A stretch of 64,000 nt of DNA from Sipunculus nudus (GCA_026874595.1 CM049322.1:52357386-52421385); one strand, 5' to 3'; counted from the stretch's first letter, positions 34,901-46,900 are shown. Made by a program: numbers and translations. Notes: a model not told the origin generated them from the sequence alone.

Positions 34901-35210
34901 TAAATAAATTATGATGTTCGTCTGAAAATTTCCCAAATGATGCTGGTTAAATTGCCACTCTTTAAAAATAAAAATTATTTATACAAATCAAGAAAACACT
35001 TGACATACAGGACAGTGGAATTTCAAACTGAACAATGGGCAATTCATAATTGTGAGGCAAAATAAAAAATTAAGAGAAAACAAAAATTGACTTATATTAA
35101 GAAGGGAAGCAAGGGTAAAGCATATAGAAGAATCACAGTATAGCCATGTATGAAAGGGATACATACTTTTTAAATAAAAAAAAAAATCACAAGAAAAAAT
35201 TATTTAAACC

Positions 35211-35340
35211 GGCTTCTCCTGGCTCAGGGGTAGGGCACAGGACTCAAAGCAGATATGTATACTTAGATTAAGAATAAGATAAGAGAGCAAAAAAAAAAAA
35301 AATAAATAAATAAATACAGGAAGTTACCTCCACACAAATA
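35211..35340 (+). mobile_element. tRNA-derived SINE, internally deleted
   Basis: The head GGCTTCTCCTGGCTCAGGGG keeps the A-box region and then jumps from CTCAAAGCAG straight to the body word GTATACTTAGATTAAGAAT. The B-box is therefore lost. An A-rich run and (AAAT)n follow. It matches the intact SINE at 23298-23535 in position within the duplicated block. Confidence 0.7.
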
Positions 35341-35382
35341 AGTAAATGAATAGATTACATAAGAGAACATGTTAAAATGATA

Positions 35383-35705
35383 CACTGATATTCACATTCG
35401 AATATCGAATAAAACTCAAATCAGGGATATTCCATATTCAATATTCGCATGTGAATATCGAATATGGCTCAAATCAGGTATATTTGATATTCGTATGCGA
35501 AATCTTATGTCACTCATATCATGCGCATATCGAATATCGCTCAATATCAGGGATTTTCAATATTCTAAATCTTCATGTGAAATTGAATACTCACATCATG
35601 CGAATATCGAATATCGCACAAATCAGGCATATTCAATATTTGATTTTCCCATGTGAATATGGAATATCGTTCAATCCAGGGATATTCGATATTCGATATA
35701 CGCAT
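35383..35705. repeat. AATATCG palindromic satellite, degenerate
   Basis: Units of roughly 55-65 bp combine CGAATATCGAATATCG-like palindromes with a CTCAAATCAGGGATATTC segment. About six units are visible. Related words recur at 35905-36010 and 37605-37745 on either side of the EnSpm-like element. Confidence 0.7.
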
Positions 35706-35904
35706 GCGGGCTAGCTTTTGTTCCTGTGTTTTACCCTCCGCATGTACTTGCAATTAGGCTGGTCGGCAGGTATATCGGCTGGAAAGCGGGGACTCATTTC
35801 TGATATACTCTTGAAAATTCAAATTATGTGAAGAGCAATGATTTGTTATGCGGATAAAATAATTAGCGACATTTTAATTTCGCATTCCAGTACCATACTA
35901 ATAA

Positions 35905-36010
35905 GCTACATTCGATATTCGCGTTAGAATATCCATTATCACACAAATTAGCGACATTCGCTATTCACCAGCGAAGTTCGGGAAAACTATGGGCGCTCGG
36001 GTTGTTTGAC
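35905..36010 (+). repeat. Flanking repeat, left copy (GGGAAAACTATGGGCGCTCGG)
   Basis: The segment with ATTCGATATTCGCG and then AGCGACATTCGCTATTCACC and GGGAAAACTATGGGCGCTC is matched at about 37605-37745. The EnSpm-like element lies between the two. Confidence 0.65.
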
Positions 36011-36104
36011 AACCAGGCCAACCCGGCTGCATAGGTCATACATATAAGGGCAATGAGGCGGCATGGTCTTTAACATCTTAACATCTTTAAACATTAAATA
36101 TAAC

Positions 36105-37589
36105 ACAATATGTGAAATGTAACATATTCTTGTGTTAAATTAACACAAGATACTTGTGTTAATGGTAACACAATCTTGTGTTATAATAACACAATCTTGT
36201 GTTAAATTAACATGATATACTATTGTTAAAGGTAAAACAAATTTGTGTTAGATGTTACATATATTTTGTGTTAAATTAACACAAGATATTTTGTTATTCG
36301 TAATACATATTATATTTAACACAAGTAACTTGTGTTGTTTTGACGAAATGTTTACTTTAATATAGGACACAATTGGTATCTACCATATAAACCATACACC
36401 ATGTTCATCAGCATCAAACAATAAAAATAAAAAAAAATGTTGTTATTAAATGAATGAGTATATTGTATTAAGAATCAAGTACAACATATATGTTACAGAA
36501 TTGATTTCCTTAAACAAATATCAATAGAGACATTTTGGAATTTGGGATTATGAAATATATAGTGACAAGTTATAGCATGGAAGAAAACCAGTTACAGTTT
36601 GGTACTGTAGGATTTGTTTGCTAATGAAAATGTAAGTGAAAGTACTACATGTGGTCTAATGCAAATTACGCTGTTATTTATTAGTGTCTAGGTAACCATT
36701 AAATCTGCATTACAAATGAAAAAAAAAATTATGGATCTCATTAAATGGATAAATATATCAACATGCTTTTCACCAGAAGCTATGTATTTATCAATAAGAA
36801 ATAGGTATGAATGTTCACCCAGAATAGATCGAAGTGATATTTCACAATGTCAGTTACATCATTAAATAACTTATTTCCTGTTGTTAACAGTTCTTGGTTT
36901 GTATGTTTCTATCTGCACACTCTGCAACCTGCATCCCATCCATGATGATGCTGACATTTTCAGCCTTGTGAATATCACCTTCATACTTAATGCACACTTC
37001 AATCTCCTCTGCACCCTCCTCCTAAACCATAAACGATATAAGGGGATTTCTATATTAATATGTTTTGTTTTCAAGAATATTCTGACTAATAATAATAATA
37101 ATAATAATAATAATTATAACAATAATGTCTTTGTATGTATGTAAAATGAAGTATCAGTTAGAGAATTACAGTGACAGATAGTATGTGTAAATGTTCTTAG
37201 AGGGCGCTTAAATAACAATCTTACTTAGCCAAACTATAACGATGAGAAAACATTGATCTGTAAATAAATATCTACTGTTACGGCTTTCATCATTCAGATG
37301 TCTTTTTTTCTGTTGATCATATATCACCTCGAAATCAAGAAATGCTAGGTTAAACTCACTGACGTCTGCCTTGACGAAATTGTTTCAGTGTTATAATTTT
37401 GATCGGTTAAGGCCCGAACGGGTCTATTGTGACCACGCAATTAACACAAGGCTTTGTGTTTAAATAACACAAGGCCTTTTGTCATGACCTATAATTAAAA
37501 CAAGTTTGTATTATCACAATACAAGCTGGTGTTATATGTCTTTAACACAAGATCTTGTGTTTTCCTGTAACACAAGGGAATTTACAGTG
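36105..37589. mobile_element. DNA transposon with TTAACACAAG palindromic ends, EnSpm/CACTA-like
   Basis: Both ends are packed with palindromic words of the type TTAACACAAG...CTTGTGTTAA (36110-36335 and 37440-37575). The right end, read inwards, is CACTGTAAATTCCC, which fits the CACTG terminus of EnSpm/CACTA elements. The left terminus is worn and not certain. A coding-like minus-strand exon (36884-37021) sits inside. The element lies between two related flanking repeats, so it seems to have inserted into an AATATCG-type satellite. Confidence 0.5.
36884..37021 (-). pseudogene. Exon-like fragment inside the EnSpm-like element, family uncertain
   Basis: On the minus strand a TTTAG acceptor is followed by 45 codons and a stop. 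The peptide starts EEGAEEIEVCIKYEGD and contains ENVSIIMDGMQVAECAD. Composition and hydrophobic spacing look like real protein. The IIMDG...VAE pattern is reminiscent of C-terminal pieces of transposon-associated proteins in fish and molluscs, but I cannot name the family. No partner exon is visible. It is either a piece of the element's own gene or captured host sequence. Confidence 0.35.
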
Positions 37590-37604
37590 TATTTTCATAG
37601 AGAC

Positions 37605-37745
37605 AAGCGACATTCGCATGCGAATATCAAATGTCACACAAGACAGCGACATTCGATTTTTACCAGCGAATATCACAAAAATCACATATATTGTGACATT
37701 CGATATTCGCACGCAAAACACGGGAAAACTATCGGCGCTCGGTCA
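37605..37745 (+). repeat. Flanking repeat, right copy
   Basis: AGCGACATTCGCATGCGAATATC and GGGAAAACTATCGGCGCTCGG match the left copy at 35905-36010 with moderate divergence. Confidence 0.65.
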
Positions 37746-37829
37746 GTTCGACACTGGCACTGAGAGCAGAACATATATGCGGGGAACTGTCGGTTTTTCA
37801 GACTAATCTATTGGATTCTTTGATACCAT

Positions 37830-39290
37830 TGCGCACAGCCCGGCACAACGCGCACTCGGCATCCACTCACCTTGCTACTATTATGCACTCAAAGGCTATT
37901 GAGCGCAAAGTGCGCGGTAGCAAATGCTACCCTTGCGCATTGCTTGCCAGATCGCGCAATGAGCTGCCACTGGACTTGCTACCATCAGACACAGACCGGC
38001 TCGTACGCGCAAACTGCGCGGTAGCAAATCAGAACTCCGCGGTAGCAAATGGATGTCATTGCTCCCCATGTGGCCTCTGCACAGACCGAATCATATGTGA
38101 AAAGTGCGCGGTAGCAAGTCAGACCTGCGCGCTAGCCAGTGGTTGTCATTACTATCATGACGGCTATGGTTGCAACATCTGCTTCTATTGACGTAGTGCA
38201 AGTCTTTGCTGCCAGAGGTCGCTCGGACAGGACCACTCAAAGAGATATGCGGGGTAGCAATTAATTGTCGCAAAGTAGCAAACAGATCTGCGCAGTAGCA
38301 AGTTGCTGTCAGCTCTTGTGCATGGGGACTATGTCTTTGCGATCGCAAAATCTGCTACTATTAACGTAGTGCAAATCTTTACTGTCAGAGGTCGCTCGGA
38401 CACGACCACTCAAAGCAATATGCGCGGTAGCAATTAACTATCGCAAAGCAGCAAACAAATCTGCGCGGAAGCAAATGCCATGGGTCATATTCAGCTGGCA
38501 ATGCGCAATGTGCGCGGTAGCAAACAGACCTGCGTGGTAGCAAGTTGCTGTCAGCTCCTATGCATGGGGACTATGTCTTTGCGATCGCAAAATCTGCTAC
38601 TATTAACGTAGTGCAAGTCTATCCTGTCAGAGGTCGCTCGGACACGACCAATCATAGCAATATGCGCGGTAGCAATTAACTGTCGCAAAGTTACAAACAG
38701 ATCTGCGCGGTAGCAAATGCCATGGGTCATACACAGCAGCGATCGCAATGCGCAATGTGCGCGGTAGCAAACAGACCTGCGCGGTAGAAAGTTGTTGTTG
38801 CCTGCTACCATGGGCACTATGAATCTGCAATCGCAAAATCTGCTATTGTTGACGTAGTGCAAGTTTATGCCGCCAGAGGACGCTCGGACAAGACCACTCA
38901 GACCAATATGCGCGGTTGCAATTAAATGTCGCAAAGTAGCAAATAGTTTTGCGCGGTAGCATGTGCCATCGACCATATTTAGCTGCAATTGCAATGCGCA
39001 ACGGGCGCGGTAGAAAATCAGATTTGCGCGCTAGCGTGAACCCCATGGAGGCTATCTATTGCGATCGAAACTTTTGCTGCTATCGTTTCATTGCAAGTCT
39101 TTGTAGCCATAGGTCGCCCGGATAGGCCTGCAACAAGCTTTGCAATAGGCGGTTAAGGAATTAGTAGTCGCAGAGTAACACATTGACCTGCGCAGTAGCA
39201 GGTGTTACGGGCCATATTAACTAGCGACAGCAAGGCTCTATGTGCACGGTAGCAAAACAGACCCTGCGAAATAACAAGTGCTTGTTACTG
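37830..39290. repeat. GCGCGGTAGCAA satellite, ~240-bp units in the 3' half
   Basis: Variants of TGCGCGGTAGCAAAT occur about twenty times. From about 38167 a longer unit of roughly 170-247 bp is visible, marked by TCTGCTACTATTAACGTAGTGCAA (about 38167, 38347, 38588, 38836, 39068), then GAGGTCGCTCGGACA. GC content is far above the surroundings. The frames through it change with the repeats, so no protein is inferred. Confidence 0.85.
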
Positions 39291-39884
39291 ACTAATCATA
39301 GACATGATTCTGGAATAATTTATGCTTCAGTTCATTGAATTTTTTTATTAAAATAATCACTAATGATATATTTACATTTAATTTTGAAAAAAAAAACTTG
39401 TTCCAAACTGTTGCCGCCCTTCTTTTACAAAATCTTCGTGGTTTGAACATATCGATATTAACAGGATTACAAAGTAATCATTGGCTAATAGACATGCTCT
39501 CCTGTAAACATGTATAACATGTTAACAATGACGATCACAACATATATACATTTAAGCATAAGGTGACATTTAAGCACAAGGTGACATATAAGCTCGTGAT
39601 AAAATATATACAACATAATATAGGCGACAAATAATCTTACAGAATGACTAAACATAAACAGACGTGAAAACAATACATGCAGGATAACCGTTAACTATAT
39701 TCTGTACTAGAAGCGGGTTCAAGAAATAAGTAGTGAGGCACTGTGGTATATATACATTGTATCATTAAAAAGAGTTTAGTTTGTGTAATAAACCGTGTTA
39801 AGGCTGTGTATATCTTATCTCTTAGAAAGTCTGATGCGGCATTTCTACCATGTAATATGAATTCTTTTCACTTTTCTTTTTCAG
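39291..39884. other. Non-coding stretch between satellites
   Basis: AT-rich sequence with a short local duplication (ATTTAAGCATAAGGTGACATTTAAGCACAAGGTGAC near 39552-39587). No gene is seen. Confidence 0.5.
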
Positions 39885-40110
39885 TTTTAGTTGTAGGATC
39901 AAGTCTGATACAGAAATTTACATCGTATTTTTCTTTGTCAAATGCTGTTTTAATGAACATGGACATGTCGGATCGACATCGGTTGTACCTTGAACATTGT
40001 AATAAATAGTACGTGTTGCGTGCTTTCTTCAGCTGCAGTACAGTTACATAATGGGCTCTCTGTTTTCCCGATTTTAAACCATAAATTAATAGTAATAAAC
40101 AACAGAGTAA
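39885..40110 (-). pseudogene. Non-LTR retrotransposon (LINE) reverse-transcriptase tail, frameshifted
   Basis: On the minus strand one frame reads FKIGKTESPLCNCTAAEEST followed by QHVLF. After a frameshift another frame continues LLQCSRYNRCRSDM. The pattern lets me recognise the Cys-rich tail after the RT domain of many LINEs (KIG-x-TESPLC, EE-x-T-x-HVLL-x-C-x-RY). No upstream RT core is present, so this is a short dead fragment. It adjoins the start of the 78-bp satellite. Confidence 0.6.
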
Positions 40111-41805
40111 ACACTAACTGGTTTATATCATGCTCGAAGGGTTGGGATAGCCCGGATCCAGGATATAGCATATATTAGTAGTGACAATACACCTTCTGGA
40201 GTATGTCATGCCCGAAGAGTTAGGGAACCCGTATCCCGAATTCACCATATATTAATAGTGACAAAGATTTACTGGAGTATCTCATGTCCGAAGGCTTAGG
40301 GTCAGCCGTATCCAGGATTTAACATATATTAATAGTGACCAACACTTACATGAGTACTTCATGCCAGAAGGGTTAGGCTTTCCCGTATCCCGGATATAGT
40401 ATATATTAATAGTGAGATACACCTACTGGTGTATTTAATGCCCGAAGGGTAAGGGTAACCCGTATCCCAGATAAGCATATATATTAATAGTGACAAACAC
40501 TTACTCATGTATTCATGCCTGAAGGGTTAGGGTAACCCGAGTCCCGGATATAGCAAATATTATTAGTGACAAATAACTACTGGAGTATTTCATGCAGAAA
40601 GGGTTAGGGTAAATTAAATGTGACAAACACTTATTGGAGTATTTCATGCCCGAAGGGTTAGGGTAACCCGTATCCCGGATATTAAATACATTAATAGTGA
40701 CAAACACTTACTGGAGTATTTCACGCAGAAAGGGTTAGGGTAACCCGTATCCAGGTTATACCATATATTAATAGTGACAAACAATTCCTATAGTATTTCA
40801 TGCCCGAAGGGATCGGGTAACCCGTATCCCGGATATACGTATATTAATAGTGACAAAGATTTACGAAGGCTTAGGGTCACCCGTATCTAAAATATAACAT
40901 ATATTAATAGTGACCAACACTTACATGAGTATTGTATGCTCGAAAGGTTAGGGTAATCCGAATCCCGATATACCATATATTAATAGTGACAAACACTTAC
41001 TGGGGTTTTTCATGCACAAAGGGTTAGGGAAACCCGTATCCCGGATGTACCATCTTTTCAAAGTGACAAACACTGGATTAAACACTTACTGATGTATTTA
41101 AGGCTCGGAGGAGTAGGGTCATCCCTATCCCGGATATAGCATATATATTTATAGTAACAAACACTTACTGGAGTATTTCATGTCCTTAGGCTTAGTGTCA
41201 CCCGTATCCAGGATATACCACATATTAATAGTGGCAAACATTTACTGGAGTATTTTTTGAACGAAGGGTTAGGGTAACCCGTATCCCGGATACAGCACAT
41301 ATTAAAAGTGACCAACACTTATTCGAGTAAACACTAACTGGTGTATTTCATGCTCGAAGGGTTAGGGTAACCGGTATCCCGGATATACCATATATTAACA
41401 GTGACAAACACTTACTGGAGAGTTTCATGTCCGAACGGTAAGGGTTACCCCATCCCAAATACACCATATATTAATAGTGATAAACACATGAGTACACACT
41501 TACTGCTGTATATCATGCTCGAAGGGTAAGGATAACTCGGATCTAGGATATTCCATATATTAGTAGTGACAATACACCTTCTTGAGTATGTCATGCCCAA
41601 AGGGTTAAGGTAACCCGTATCCCGGATATACCATATATTGATAGTGACAAACACTTATTCGAGTAAACACTTACTGGTGTATTTCATGCTCGAAGGGTTA
41701 GGGTAACCGGTATAGCCATATATTAACAGTGACAAACACCTACTGGAGTATTTCATGTCCGAAGGGTTAGGGTAACCAGTATCCCGTATTTACCACTGGT
41801 TATAA
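40110..41805. repeat. ~78-bp satellite with a GGGTTAGGGTAACCC hairpin, about 20 units
   Basis: Units of about 75-82 bp read TCATGCCCGAAGGGTTAGGG, then TAACCCGTATCCCGGATATA, CCATATATTAATAGTGAC and AAACACTTACTGGAGTATT. GGGTTA and TAACCC flank a GGG loop, so each unit can fold; TTAGGG is the metazoan telomere word. Near 41310 and 41647 the same longer segment (CACTTATTCGAGTAAACACT...TTCATGCTCGAAGG) recurs about 335 bp apart, a four-unit higher-order repeat. Short frames across it are artefacts. Confidence 0.9.
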
Positions 41806-41809
41806 ATGT

Positions 41810-42245
41810 CGCTGAGATATCCACTACTCCTGGCGGCAGTCTTGATACTTTTAATGGTAGCAAATAGCTGCTATTTGCACTTGCGACTCATGGGGAACTT
41901 TCTGCCAGGTCGCTGAGATCTACACTCCCCTTGGCGGCAGTCTTGACACCTTTTATGGTAGCAAATAGCTGCTATTTGCGCTAGCGATTCACGGGGACCC
42001 CTCTGCCGACCGCTTAGGTCACCACTCCCCCTGGCGGCAGTCTTGACACATTTTATGGTAGCAAATAGCTGCTATTTGCGCTTGCGACTCGTGGGGCCGC
42101 TGTGGCAGGCCTCTGAGACCTCCACACCCCCTGCTGGCAGTCTTAACACCTTTTCTGATAGAAAATAGCTGCTATTTGCGCTTGCGCCTCATGGGGACCC
42201 CTCTTCCATGCCTCTGAGATCTCCACTCTCCCTGGCGCAGTCTTC
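41810..42245. repeat. 100-bp satellite with GCAAATAG-CTG-CTATTTGC palindrome, about 4.3 units
   Basis: GGCGGCAGTCTTGA recurs at 41832, 41933 and 42033, with a diverged GCTGGCAGTCTTAA near 42133, giving a 100-bp period. Each unit carries GGTAGCAAATAGCTGCTATT, whose arms pair around CTG. The GGTAGCAAAT word is shared with the satellite at 37830-39290, which suggests a common ancestry or exchange. Confidence 0.92.
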
Positions 42246-43921
42246 AGTGTGCGAATCTGATTAATCTTCATATTCTTCTGTTAATTTTTCATTTATATAA
42301 TTCCTTGAACTTTCATTTTACAAAAGTATTTACATACATTAACATAAAGGAAGAAATGGACACTCGTATGCGTGTTGATCGCCGGGAGATTGATCTCATG
42401 CACATTGGCTGAAGCAAGCATTGTGTGAAAGCTGATGGAATAAACACTGTCTATTGTAAAAAAAAAACTTGTTGAATTAACTGCCGGGTTACAGCAATTA
42501 ATAATCGAAATAAAGCAGTATAATTTCATGTAAAATGTCCATGTGCTTTGTTTCAGAAATACGTTACTCCTTAAGACAAAATATTATTATAAAAGATTTA
42601 CAATGTTTATATAAAGTAATATTAATATAGTTAGTATTTATATAAAGTAATGTTAGTATATGTTCATGGGCCTGTTTTACCTCCGAGCAGGTCTTTGCCG
42701 AACTACTTGATGACTGCTGGGAACAAGGTATATATATGATCATAAGATTTATTTGAGTACTGATATTTAAGAAACAATATATTCAATTCACTGAGAAGAT
42801 AAACGGAGCATTATTAATTTTGTGTACACAAGTACAGGGTACCCATAAAGAATATTATTTAGCGTTCCCCGTATAAATTATATTGAAACTGCTCACGTCT
42901 ACCTATGGCAAAAAGAAATTATGTTCTTTTTCAGTATTGAAATCGGTGCATATATATTACAGTTCCGGACAATTTTGTTGTAAAAACCTCAGAATTAATA
43001 TTCCATTATATTATCAAAAATATGTGGCATTGATTAATAGCCAAAGTACGTTCATTTGGCAGAAAAACTGATATGATATTTTTTAAAATTGTAAATGAAC
43101 AGTTCGTTCTTTGATGTAATATATAATGCCCTTTATTTTATCTAAGGGTATTTATTGGACTTCGATATTTTGGTGGGTTTCTTTGCTTATAAATGCTTGA
43201 TCTGGTATATGTCTGGCTTTTTGGAGGTTACATTTCCATTTAAATGTAGCAAAAATTAAAATTAAAATTCTCTAAAAAAAATTTATTTTATTAATAACAC
43301 GTATTATTTTTATCAAATGTTGTGTAATAAACAAATACAGAGCTTTTTATTGAAAAAAAATCCATGGAATGGTGTATTAAATGTTTAGAAAACTAATCAC
43401 TCTATTTATAGCCGGTATAACTTTGAGGGTACATTCTGCTTTATCTATAATTACCATACCTTGGTAATGTTATACTATCCCGGTAAAGATATTCTCGTAT
43501 TTTTTTATATTGAAAATTGTCAGATGTGTTTACTGTACAAATGCTATGATGAGAAGAAGTATATTTGGGAGGATATTTACGAATTAAGCATTGAATAATG
43601 GGGGTTCGTGATGTTACTCGAAAACTCACACGATTCGGTTAATGACCGCCCTTTCAAAAGACTATTTAATGCTCACCCCTATATAATACCAACACAGTCA
43701 CAAATATGTGGCACATGTCATGTAGCTATTGTGAAAAATTGGTAGTTTCCTGTAAGTTAGGAGGGTAAGACTACTTCGATTGAATGAATTTAATGAAATA
43801 TCATAGAAATGAAGGGGGTATTATTTTGAATATTATACTCATTAAAAAATTCTAATACTTTTCAGATATTAGAAATGGCTTTGTGTAAGATTTACAGTTA
43901 TTGCATATGATATTATTGTAG
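42246..43921. other. Non-coding stretch upstream of the lectin gene
   Basis: AT-rich sequence that must contain the promoter and the first exon of the lectin gene, which I could not place. A short segment at about 42665-42725 (TTACCTCCGAGCAGGTCTTT...) has a diverged relative at about 59018-59065. Confidence 0.4.
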
Positions 43922-43970
43922 ATAATATCCGTTATTGTGATAATAATGGCAACAAGCGCTCAGGTCCAAG
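43922..43970 (+). CDS. Lectin gene exon: signal-peptide core
   Basis: After a TTATTGTAG acceptor the exon reads IISVIVIIMATSAQVQ, a hydrophobic core followed by small residues suited to signal-peptidase cleavage near TSA-QVQ. It ends in phase 1 at GTAAGT. If an internal ATG (43946) were the true start, no signal peptide would remain, so an upstream start exon is preferred. Confidence 0.55.
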
Positions 43971-46900
43971 GTAAGTTTATTTAAATACAAATAAAAGGAA
44001 GCGGCTATATCTAATCACATTTTATGACAGTTGTAAAGTAGCCGAACACGACCTACTTTGAAGAGTGCTTAGCGTTAGAGCGGACACTCATGAGACTTCA
44101 TGAGATCTCTGATATTGTTTGTGAGTCGAAATATGTGTACATATACAAGCTTAGGTGTTAACATATTGGGCTGAGTAGCTCAAGGACCGTGGTTTTATCC
44201 TTGAATTAGCTTGAAAGGCACAAATGTGGCAATCGCCACAGGACCTTGATACATATTTGTACGTTATATGTTAACATCATCTAGTTCTTAAAAAAGATTC
44301 TTGAATGACAGCTTTACATAAGGATACATTATTCTGTATTAATATTTTTTTTATTCAACTATAACCAAATCGCAGTTAGCTTTTCTTAAATACAATTCTT
44401 AGATAACATAAACATCCATGTGTTTTATACTCTTCTTCTTATTCTTTTTATTAAATTGATGTATCTTTCCCTCCAGGATGGTTTGATGTGACACATGGAA
44501 TAACCCACAGTTCATGTAAATCAAACGAAGTGGCTGAAAAATGTAGCTGTTCTAACCCATTGAACTGTGTCAGGAGCTATTTTATGAACGACATATGTAC
44601 TGCAGAATACACCAACAAATTAGGACAAATGGTAAGTAATCAAGCAGACCTTTTACATTGATAGACTTAAAATATCTTATCTGATAAAATTTTACAATTC
44701 CCAATGGCTTTTTATCCAATCCGCCCTGCCGACTTTAATAATCATATTTAAGTATAGGCTCCTAAATAAAACGCGATTATAAATCCTTAAGTTTATTGTT
44801 TTTTTCCTTTTCAAGGCTGTGGTAACATGTAAACGGGCTTCAGAAAGCAACAAGAAATACATAAACATAAATGGCACAGGAGTGTCGTGCCCACGTGGGA
44901 GTACAGACGTGTATCATACGTACCTAAAACCGTGGTAAGACGTTTACATATATATTTCAATTGATTTATATTTGTGTATATTATATTATATATTAAGTGC
45001 ATTATCTGCAGCTCAATATTTTCAGTAAATTGGCGGTAAGAAAATTTTACTTCATTGTAAAGGGAACTATAAAATAAGGGTACACACTAGTGGTTAGCCA
45101 TCAGAATATATATTAAGTATATCTCATAATAAGATAATAGAAGGCTGTTTCTCCATTATGATCATCGGTGGTTAAACAATTTGTGGTTCGTTATAAGTTG
45201 TCGTGTTCGTAGCCCGAACTACACACAAACGTTATTTACAAAAAAAAAGACCTCAGCCAATTTATTGTAAACGAGCAATTGAAAAAGACAATGAATACTA
45301 ATATAAATTGATATTCCGTAAAGTTATATATACACTATATATATATTACACTTCAACTTGTTCATGAACGTGAGGGGATTGTGATCACTGAAGACAATGA
45401 TAGGCCTGATTGATGAAGTAACATAAACTTCAACATGTTGCAACGCCAAAATCAAAGCCAAACATTCTTTTTCAATAGTGGAGTAGTTTTTCTGGTTTGC
45501 ATTAAACTATCTTAAGAAATAACCAATTGGATGATCTATGCCATCATTGCCTTCTTGTAACAACACAGCACCAGCAGCAGTATCACTAGCATCTACAGCT
45601 AACTTAAAAGGTACAAAAAGTCTGGAGCTGCTAAAACTGGTGAACTTTGCAGAATTGCTTTCAAATTCTGAAATGCATTTTCACACTGAACATTCCATAC
45701 AAACGTTTGTTTCTTCTTTAACATATTAGTCAAAGGTGCTGGACAACACTTTCTGTAGTATCTGACCCTGACCCAAAATGACCCAAAAATGTTACTTGTG
45801 CATGACAAAACTCAGATTTTACTAAGTTGACGGTCAGACGTGCTTCACTGAGTCTTTCGAAGAGGTCGCGAAGAATTTGCATATGTTTCTCCCAGGTGTC
45901 GCTGTACACGATAAGGTCATCAATATATGCGTCGCAGCCCTGTATGTCCTTAACAACCATATGGATGAGGCGCTGGAACGTGGCTGGCGAGTTCTTCATG
46001 CCAAATGGCATAACTTTATACTGGTACAGTCCTTGCGGCGTCACAAATGCGGACACTTCTTTCGCTCAATCTGTCAGCGGAACTTGCCAGAATCCTTTAA
46101 GCAAGTCAAACTTTGAAACATACCTGGAGCTACCGACTGTCAATACAATCTTCGATCCTCGGAATCGGGAACGTGTCAGTCTTGGTGACAGAGTTCAGTT
46201 TTCGATAATCTGCGCACATACGGTAACTTCCATCAGGTTTTGGCAAAAGAATACATGGTGAACTCCAGTTACTGTTACTAGGTTCAATAAAATCATTGTC
46301 CAGCTAATATTGAATCTCTTCCTGTAGATACTTAATTTTGCTTTTCTAGATTCAGTCTATATGGATGTTGCTTGACTGCGCTTGCCTCGCCAACATCGAC
46401 GTCATGGCACAACATGTGTGTACTCGTTGGAATGTCACTAAACAAATGTTGATAATTCCGCAGCAGGTTCTCGAGGTCTTGTTGTTGCTGTGCGGTAAGG
46501 TGTGACAGTTTGGCATTCAGGTTGTTAAGCACGTCTGAGTTTTTTAATGGTACTGTACCACACTGAATGTCTACATCACACTTACAATCAGTATCTACTT
46601 TAACTGGTTCAGGGTCAGTTTTTATACAATTAACAGCAGTAACATTTTGTACAACATCTGATGTGCTATTTCTGTCATAATATGGTTTCAACATGTTAAC
46701 ATGGCACAGTTGTTTCTTCTTACGCCGATCTGGTGTCAACAGTATGTAATTTAAATCAATGACTTTCTTGTCAACAATATAAGGACCAAAATACCTAGCT
46801 TGCAGAGGTCTGCCAGGGATGGGAAGTAAGGCAAGGACCTTTTCACCAGGCTCAAACGCCCTACTTACAGTGTGCTTGTCATAATTTGTTTTCATTTTAC

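Larger units (their letters stand above)
30363..35382 (+). repeat. Duplicated block A, second copy, interrupted
   Basis: This copy is collinear with 21659-23636 in two parts: about 30363-30760 and about 34130-35382. An AGCTCAGCTGAC-type element (30904-33910) and unmatched flanks fill the gap. Without that element the block is close to the size of the first copy. The SINE at the matching place has lost its B-box region. Confidence 0.75.

Noticed and set aside
37811-39046. Several frames up to 147 codons in the GCGCGGTAGC array
   Set aside because: They follow the satellite units, occur on both strands and contain no domain.
40110-41805. Chromosome end
   Set aside because: TTAGGG occurs once or so per 78-bp unit rather than in tandem, and unique sequence continues on both sides.
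45827-46261. 144-codon plus-strand frame
   Set aside because: It is the antisense shadow of the reverse transcriptase remnant, whose YIDD motif reads on the minus strand.
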